Positions 58,893-64,000 of a DNA stretch of 64,000 bases are shown in pieces. Each line of letters starts with the position of its first letter. Within the stretch, counting starts at the first letter, position 1. The notes beneath the pieces were generated by a model. That model ran no database searches, had not been told where the DNA came from, and saw only the letters and a program-made list of their open reading frames with translations. The position numbers were made by a program, and so were the translations under genes. The DNA comes from Galactobacter caseinivorans. GTDB lineage: Bacteria; Actinomycetota; Actinomycetes; Actinomycetales; Micrococcaceae. The stretch lies in NCBI RefSeq assembly GCF_003640665.1, contig NZ_QQXL01000002.1, positions 1-64,000 of the forward strand. Direction: 5' to 3'.

Positions 58893-60326
58893 TTACGGGG
58901 CGGGGACCGACTCGTCCATGGCCGTCACCACGGCGCGCGGCTTCCTCATGGTGGCGCCGGTGATGATGGCTCCGAGCAGCGCAAGGATCGCGGCGCCAAT
59001 GAAGGCCGCCGAGTATCCCTGGGTGAGTTCCACCTTGGATGCCTCGGTGCCGGCGATGCCGTAAACCAGGGCGGTGAGCACGGCCAGGCCCAGCGCCGAT
59101 CCGATCTGGTAGCTGGTGCTGACCAGGCCGGAGGCCACGCCCGTCTCCGCCGGAGGTGCCGCGTTGATGGCGGTTCCGAGCGAGGGCACGAAGGCCAGGG
59201 ACATGCCCAGCGCTGCGAGCAGTGACGCAGGCAGCACGTCCACCACGTAATTACCGTCGGGGCGAACAAACGCGAGCCAGGCCAGGCCGCCGGCCAGTAG
59301 CACCAGGCCGCTGACGATCAAGGACTTGGCCCCAAAGCGTTCCTGCAGGCGCGGCGCCAGGGCAATCATGACCAGGACCACCAGGCCGGTCATGGGCAAC
59401 AGCGCGGCGCCGGCGGCGAAGGCGCTGGCGCCCAGCACCTGCTGCAGGTACAGATTCAGGAAGAACCACATGGAGACCCAGGCCGCGCCCAACATCAGCT
59501 GGGCGCCATTGGCCGCGCCAAGCAGGGGAGCGCGGAGCAGGCTCAGGCGCAGCAGCGGGGTGCGGCTGCGGGCCTGGATGAGGAAGAAGATGCCCAGGAG
59601 AACCACGCCGACGGCGAGCACACCGAGGGTGGACCAGGTCAGCCAGCCCACCTCGGGGGCGTTCACCACGGCGTAGACCACCGCGGCCAGTCCAGCCGTG
59701 ACCGTGAGCGCTCCGCCGATGTCGATGGAGCCGGAGGCCCTCCGCTCGGTGCGGGGGAGTGCGGTCGCCGTGAAGGCCAGGACAAAGAGTGCGATTGGGA
59801 TGGTGACGTAGAAGACCCACGGCCAGCTGGCGTATTCGGTGAGGACTCCACCAAGGAAGACACCGGCGGTGCCGCCGATCGGTGCGGCCGCGCCGTACAC
59901 GGCAAAGGCCTTGGGCAGGTCTGCGGTGCCGCCAAAGAGCATCATCAACAGGGTGAGTGCTGCGGGGGCAATGAGTGCGGAGCCGGCTCCTTGAACCGCG
60001 CGTCCCGCGATCTCCAGGCCGACGCTGTTGGCCGCCCCGGCCATGAGGGAGCCTGCGATCAGGATGATCCAGCCCAGCGCAAAGATCTTGCGCGCTCCGA
60101 AGGCGTCGGAGAGTCTCCCGCCCAGCAGCAGCAGGCCGCCAAAGGCGACCACGTACGCGTTAAACACCCAGGAGAGGGACTCCGGCGTGAAGCCGAGGTC
60201 TCGCTGAATGTCCGGGAGGGCCACTCCAATGATTGAGGTGTCCATGATGACCACAAACTGCGCGGTGGCGATGAGCACCAGGCCAAGCCACCGCTTGGCC
60301 GCGGAGATGGGTGGGGGGTTAGACAT
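58893..60326 (-). CDS. DHA2-type MFS exporter (EmrB/QacA-like)
   Basis: A 477-aa transporter with 14 hydrophobic segments. Start KRWLGLVLIATAQFVVIMDT with SIIGVALPDIQRDLG is classic DHA2, and GGRLSDAFGARKIFALG is motif A. Substrates are usually cationic drugs, dyes or antibiotics. Two CsoR-type boxes lie right upstream, implying copper-responsive expression, which is unusual for this family. Confidence 0.9.
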   Translation of the reverse strand: MSNPPPISAAKRWLGLVLIATAQFVVIMDTSIIGVALPDIQRDLGFTPESLSWVFNAYVVAFGGLLLLGGRLSDAFGARKIFALGWIILIAGSLMAGAANSVGLEIAGRAVQGAGSALIAPAALTLLMMLFGGTADLPKAFAVYGAAAPIGGTAGVFLGGVLTEYASWPWVFYVTIPIALFVLAFTATALPRTERRASGSIDIGGALTVTAGLAAVVYAVVNAPEVGWLTWSTLGVLAVGVVLLGIFFLIQARSRTPLLRLSLLRAPLLGAANGAQLMLGAAWVSMWFFLNLYLQQVLGASAFAAGAALLPMTGLVVLVMIALAPRLQERFGAKSLIVSGLVLLAGGLAWLAFVRPDGNYVVDVLPASLLAALGMSLAFVPSLGTAINAAPPAETGVASGLVSTSYQIGSALGLAVLTALVYGIAGTEASKVELTQGYSAAFIGAAILALLGAIITGATMRKPRAVVTAMDESVPAP

Positions 60327-60352
60327 GACTTCCTCCTATGAAACGGTGCCGG

Positions 60353-60391
60353 TATACCCGGTCGGGGTATAACCTATACCCATAGGGGGTA
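60353..60391. promoter_or_regulatory. Two CsoR-type boxes upstream of the DHA2 exporter
   Basis: TATACCCGGTCGGGGTATA (60353-60371) and TATACCCATAGGGGGTA (60375-60391), 26 nt before the exporter start. A paired arrangement, like copZ. Confidence 0.75.
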
Positions 60392-60564
60392 CGGGTGCCA
60401 CTGTCGACTGGATCACCTCCCAGAAGGTCACAAATGTTCATGCAGGGCGAGGGGCCATCACGTGGGTGCATCAGGGGCGCCGGGGGCAGTGGGCATAGTG
60501 GCACAGGGGAGATTCGCTGTCCCGGGACGTAGGCGCTGGAGGCGCACGATGCATACTCGCGGGT

Positions 60565-61047
60565 ATGAGCGGATGCGAGATTGCAATGCACCCTCGGCTT
60601 CATCCCGCTTTGGCCCGGCGCTTCAGCCCTGTTCGCTTTGATCCACAGGGCACAGCGAGCTCCGCGCAAGTGGACGTTTGGCTCGACGCCGCGCGGAAGG
60701 CCCCGGCGGCGGGAAATTCCCAGCCTTGGATGATCATCATGGTCAACCTTGCCCATGTGTTGATTGAGGGCACCACGGACTGGGAATGCTCAGAGTTCTC
60801 ACGCTACGACCTGGGCCAGGCGGTGGCGCACATGAGTATCCAGGGACTAGCCGTGGGCCTGGATGCTCACCAATTTCGTGCCTTTGGCAGGGAAGCGGTC
60901 GCCGCGGAGTTCGGGGTTCCCTCGGACTGGAAAGTGGCGTCCATGACGGCATTTGGTGTGGCTGCGCATGCAGCGGGAGGCGTTGCTGCCCCTGGAAATT
61001 CCCGCGAACGCGCCACTATTCGCGACATCACTTGGGCTCGAATCTGA
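60565..61047 (+). pseudogene. Nitroreductase-like protein with an internal deletion
   Basis: A 160-aa frame. The first part matches flavin nitroreductases (LARRFSPVRFDP, ARKAPAAGNSQPWMIIM with the FMN-site SxxxSQPW-type motif) and the last part also does (YDLGQAVAHMSIQGLAVGLD, QFRAFGREAVAAEFGVP). The middle jumps straight from QPWMIIM to VNLAHVLIEGT, whereas relatives have about 35-40 residues there. The frame is kept, so a protein could be made, but it lacks part of the FMN-site scaffold. Confidence 0.6.
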
Positions 61048-61090
61048 CGTTCCGCCCCAGCGAGCCGCAGGTCTTGAGTCGCCGCCCCGC

Positions 61091-61672
61091 TCAGCCGCCT
61101 TGGGCGGCGCGCCGCTCGATGTAGAGGCGCTCGTGCAGCGCCCGAGGCGTGGGGTCCGCCTCCGGCTCTTGCTCTGAGAGGTCGGAGGGGTCCTGCACCG
61201 AGAAGGTCAGGCCGGCATCTGTCAGGGGCTCGGTGAGCTCTTCCCATTCCTCGACGTCGTCAAAAACGATGTCCGCCACGACCGCCTCGGTCAGGTGTGT
61301 GCCGGGGATCAGTTCAAACTGACCCTCCGTGTCGTACTTGACGATGGGGGAGCCGCCCAGTTGATCGCGCCCATCTAGCCAGTAGCCGTAGGCCTCGCCG
61401 TTCTCTCCGACCGCCACCCAGCGTGCGCGGTCGGCGACTTCGCTGATCGCCGCGACGTTGGCCGTGATGTCTAGGTCCGCCAGGTCCTCGGCCGTCAGGT
61501 AAGAGGTGTCATAGGGCGAGGCGGTCTCGCCCGGGTGCAGTGCGCGCAGGCCAAAGCCCTCGAAGGGGTCCTCTTTCAGCACTCCAAACGTCGCCTCGGC
61601 AAGCAGGGCCAGGTCGGCCGGTAGATCGGTGGTCTTTACTACCTCGCGGCGAAAATCGTCAAGCTCGCTCAC
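61091..61672 (-). CDS. Hypothetical protein, SUKH (SMI1/KNR4)-like
   Basis: A 193-aa acidic protein. ARWVAVGENGEAYGYWLDGR resembles the core of SMI1/KNR4-type SUKH folds (often immunity proteins or cell-wall-linked), but the match is weak and the context gives no toxin. Start ATG 61672. Confidence 0.5.
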   Translation of the reverse strand: MSELDDFRREVVKTTDLPADLALLAEATFGVLKEDPFEGFGLRALHPGETASPYDTSYLTAEDLADLDITANVAAISEVADRARWVAVGENGEAYGYWLDGRDQLGGSPIVKYDTEGQFELIPGTHLTEAVVADIVFDDVEEWEELTEPLTDAGLTFSVQDPSDLSEQEPEADPTPRALHERLYIERRAAQGG

Positions 61673-61855
61673 AGTGGTGCCCCTTTATCGGTTCGGATCG
61701 CGGTCAGCTGATGTGGTGCATGGGGCCGCCCAGGCCCCTCTTGTGCAGGCTCTCCGGGCCTGGTCACGCTCGGCCAGCAAAGAATCCATGAACGACGACG
61801 CGGCGGGCGCTTGGGCGCGTGCTCTTGCCGCGTCGGGGCTGCGGAATGGGGTGAG

Positions 61856-62482
61856 CTAAGAGGTCACCAACTGTGCAACCTCCTGGAAGGCCTCGATACG
61901 GCGCTGAACCCGTGCGGCCCGGACGGCGGGATCCTTCGCGAAAAGAGCTTGGGGTGACGGATGGAAGGTGTGGACAACGGTGAGATCGCGCCTCCGCGCC
62001 AGTCCGGGCCGAGCCTTTACCACGCGTCGCCACGCGTTCTGGGCGTCACTGCCCTGCAGCAGCACAACGCGGAGTCTGGGCGCCAGGTCAATCAGGTGCA
62101 GGACCGTGGGCACGCCAACATTCAGTTCAGCTACCTTCGGCTGGCGATTGATGTACCAGGGGTAGGCGTTCCAGGGAAGGAGTTCCCGCGGGGACAAGCC
62201 GACCTGTTCCATCAAATCTGCCTGGAGGGCGGCGGAGCCATCATCATTTTCGACGCAGATGAACCCGCTACCGACGCCGTCCTGCGTTCGGGGGCCGGGA
62301 TCGCGCAGGATGCTGAGTACCGTCGCGTCCGTGCCACCGTGTAAGGGCGCCACGTAGGGGGCCCAGCCGCGGCCCTGCTCCCGAAGTTCGTCAACGTATC
62401 GATTGACGGGCGCAATGTGTGGTGCGTAGCGCTCGCTCCATTGTTGGGACTGGAACTTGGGGTCCGCCATTCTCCGGGTCAT
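61856..62482 (-). CDS. Uracil-DNA glycosylase superfamily-like protein
   Basis: A 208-aa protein with motif SILRDPGPRTQDGVGSGFIC, then LLPWNAYPWYINRQ and TFHPSPQALF, matching the water-activating loop, the Asn/Tyr recognition pocket and the C-terminal His-Pro-Ser motif of UDG-type enzymes. Substrate or DNA-repair role is plausible but subfamily unknown. Start is ATG 62482 or 62470. The longer frame to 62572 is not supported. Confidence 0.7.
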   Translation of the reverse strand: MTRRMADPKFQSQQWSERYAPHIAPVNRYVDELREQGRGWAPYVAPLHGGTDATVLSILRDPGPRTQDGVGSGFICVENDDGSAALQADLMEQVGLSPRELLPWNAYPWYINRQPKVAELNVGVPTVLHLIDLAPRLRVVLLQGSDAQNAWRRVVKARPGLARRRDLTVVHTFHPSPQALFAKDPAVRAARVQRRIEAFQEVAQLVTS

Positions 62483-62570
62483 GAGGTGAGAGTAGCAATC
62501 ACGGCCCAGCCGCGCCCCCGGCCGCGTCGGTGGCTTGCGTCTGGTTCGGCCGCCGGGGGAGCATGGCGGC

Positions 62571-62897
62571 ATGACGAATCAGATTCCTGCACCTGTCCAG
62601 GCCTTTGCCGACGCCATCAACAACGCGGACACCGACGCCTTTGTGGCGCTCTTTACCAGTGACGGGATGGTGGACGATTGGGGCCGCCAGCTGCACGGTC
62701 ACGACGGGGTGCGCAGCTGGGCGGGCTCGGATGCCATCGGCGCCGGAGCCAAGATGTCGATTCTCTCGGCAGAGACTGAGGATGCCACGACCCGGACGCG
62801 CTTCAGCTGGAGCAGCAGCGTCTTTAACGGGGAATCGGATGGCATCTTTGAGCTCGACGGCGACTCGATCGCCAGCTTCACCATTCCCCGCCACTAG
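62571..62897 (+). CDS. Small NTF2/SnoaL-like protein
   Basis: A 108-aa alpha+beta barrel protein: PVQAFADAINNADTDAFVAL, FTSDGMVDDWGRQLHGHDGV and IFELDGDSIASFTIP are the pattern of SnoaL-like domains, which bind small ligands or act as isomerases. ATG follows GGGGGAGCATGGCGGC. Divergent from the UDG-like gene. Confidence 0.8.
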   Translation: MTNQIPAPVQAFADAINNADTDAFVALFTSDGMVDDWGRQLHGHDGVRSWAGSDAIGAGAKMSILSAETEDATTRTRFSWSSSVFNGESDGIFELDGDSIASFTIPRH

Positions 62898-63018
62898 TTC
62901 GTGCGGAACAGGGTGGAGGGGTCGGCCCTCCACCCCGCGGTGTGACCGTGCAACGGCGGCCCAAGTTGGCGGGAGTGCCCTCTTTTCATAAACCGAATGG
63001 ACTATTACAGTGGTGCTC

Positions 63019-64000
63019 ATGAACCAGCACCCTCCCGCCGGCCGCGATCTGACGATCGACTTTGCCCGCGTCGTCTGCGTCCTGCTCGTGGTTTTTGTCC
63101 ACCTCGTCCTGGTCGGTGTGGGGCGCAACCCGGACGGGAGCCCGGCCTTTGCCGATCCCGTCAATGGCACCAAGTGGGTGGCCCCGGCCTCGTGGATCGC
63201 GGAGATCATGCCGCTGTTCTTCGTGGTGGGTGGATTTGCCGCCCGGGTGGGTTGGTCCTCCTCGCAACGGCGCGGGGAGAGTGAGGGCGCGTTTGTGCGC
63301 ACCCGGTTGGCCCGCCTGGCCCGCCCCGCCTTTCCGCTGTATGCCTTCCTAACGATCGCCCTCATCACCGCGACGCTGCTTGGCGTGGATCCCGCGCTGC
63401 TCAATACCGTGGCCATCCCGGTGGGCTCGGTCCTGTGGTTCCTTGGTGCCTACATGCTGGTGCAGGCTCTGGCCCCGTGGATGATCCGCTGGCACGAACG
63501 CGCACCGTGGCTGGCCTTGGCCTGCCTGCTTGCCGCGGCGCTCTTGGTGGACACCCTCCGCTTGGTCGTGGGGATCTGGTGGCTTGGCCTGGATCGCATT
63601 GATCCCGCCGGCTACGGGCTGGGGGATGAGCTCTTTGGGCTGCCCAACGTGGCGTTCGTGTGGCTCTTTGCCCAGCAGATCGGGTTCTGCCTGCGGGACG
63701 GCTGGTTTTCTCGCCTGAATGCGTGGCGGCTGATCCTGGTGATCGTGGCCGGTTTTGGCGCAGTGGCCCTTCTGGTGTGGCTCGGCGACTACTCCCGCAG
63801 CATGCTGACCAATCAGTGGCCTCCCACCACGCCGCTCGCCGTCTTGGCCATCGTCCAAGCAGCAGCCTTCACCCTCTTTAACCCGGCTCTGGCCGCCATC
63901 ATGCGCACCAAGCCCGCCCAGGCCCTCGTGTTCTGGGCCGGCTCGCGCCTCATGTCCATCTACCTGTGGCACGTCACGGCGATTGTGGCCATCACGGGGC
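63019..64000 (+). CDS. Membrane acyltransferase (acyltransferase 3 family), cut by window end
   Basis: At least 327 codons from ATG 63019, with no stop before the window ends. It starts RDLTIDFARVVCVLLVVFVH, the typical first helix with the catalytic His of acyltransferase-3 proteins, then FFVVGGFAARVGWSSSQRRG and about nine more hydrophobic segments. It should O-acylate a cell-surface polymer or small molecule. Further context lies outside the window. Confidence 0.85.
   Translation, partial: MNQHPPAGRDLTIDFARVVCVLLVVFVHLVLVGVGRNPDGSPAFADPVNGTKWVAPASWIAEIMPLFFVVGGFAARVGWSSSQRRGESEGAFVRTRLARLARPAFPLYAFLTIALITATLLGVDPALLNTVAIPVGSVLWFLGAYMLVQALAPWMIRWHERAPWLALACLLAAALLVDTLRLVVGIWWLGLDRIDPAGYGLGDELFGLPNVAFVWLFAQQIGFCLRDGWFSRLNAWRLILVIVAGFGAVALLVWLGDYSRSMLTNQWPPTTPLAVLAIVQAAAFTLFNPALAAIMRTKPAQALVFWAGSRLMSIYLWHVTAIVAITG

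Overview
The window is high-GC chromosomal DNA from an actinobacterium. The gene order (TPR-like protein, HAD phosphatase, small protein, tlyA, nadK, recN, pyrG, Nudix, xerD, then parA, scpA, scpB, rluB, tyrA, cmk, der), an Lsr2 nucleoid protein, frequent GTG starts and 4-nt ATGA/GTGA overlaps all fit Actinomycetota. tyrA between rluB and cmk, and the 23S-5S spacer, point to Micrococcales. I cannot name a genus from sequence alone.

Layout. 1-480: end of an rRNA operon (5S rRNA and terminator). 504-1919: a drug-efflux MFS gene killed by one in-frame TAG. 2.3-12.4 kb: first half of the conserved housekeeping cluster. 12.4-27.2 kb: a block separating xerD from parA. It holds a transposase remnant, a decayed secreted-protein gene beside a lipoprotein gene, a scar made from copies of xerD and cat, a chloramphenicol acetyltransferase-like gene, the 2-methylcitrate cycle genes (prpC, prpB, prpD, a GntR regulator, divergent prpE), a DctS/DctR-type two-component system with dctA, and an M20 amidohydrolase. 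27.4-34.7 kb: second half of the housekeeping cluster, ending at a strong terminator after der. 34.8-35.4 kb: six copies of a 62-bp palindromic repeat in a higher-order array. 35.4-39.4 kb: three unknown genes, argG and lsr2.

39.6-48.6 kb is a genomic island in the 3' end of tRNA-Pro(GGG). It is bounded by a 47-bp imperfect direct repeat, with paired 11-bp motifs inside both ends, but no integrase is visible. It carries a degenerate second tRNA-Pro, a TetR/SGNH-SRPBCC operon, two wrecked IS3-family transposases, and two intact genes that look like phage defence: an ApeA-like HEPN protein and a TrlF-like protein joining a PHP domain to an SMC/RecN-type ATPase. This pair is the best candidate for an incompletely described system here.

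48.6-50.6 kb is a graveyard of gene fragments. 50.7-60.4 kb is a copper-response region: copZ, a secreted protein, copA, a YHS protein, a FAD oxidoreductase, an MFS transporter and csoR, plus an AhpD-like gene, a universal stress protein and a DHA2 exporter. Five CsoR-type boxes (TACCC-N5/7-GGGTA) precede copZ, the ahpD-like gene and the DHA2 exporter, defining a local regulon. 60.5-64 kb holds an internally deleted nitroreductase, two small proteins, a uracil-DNA-glycosylase-like protein and a truncated membrane acyltransferase.
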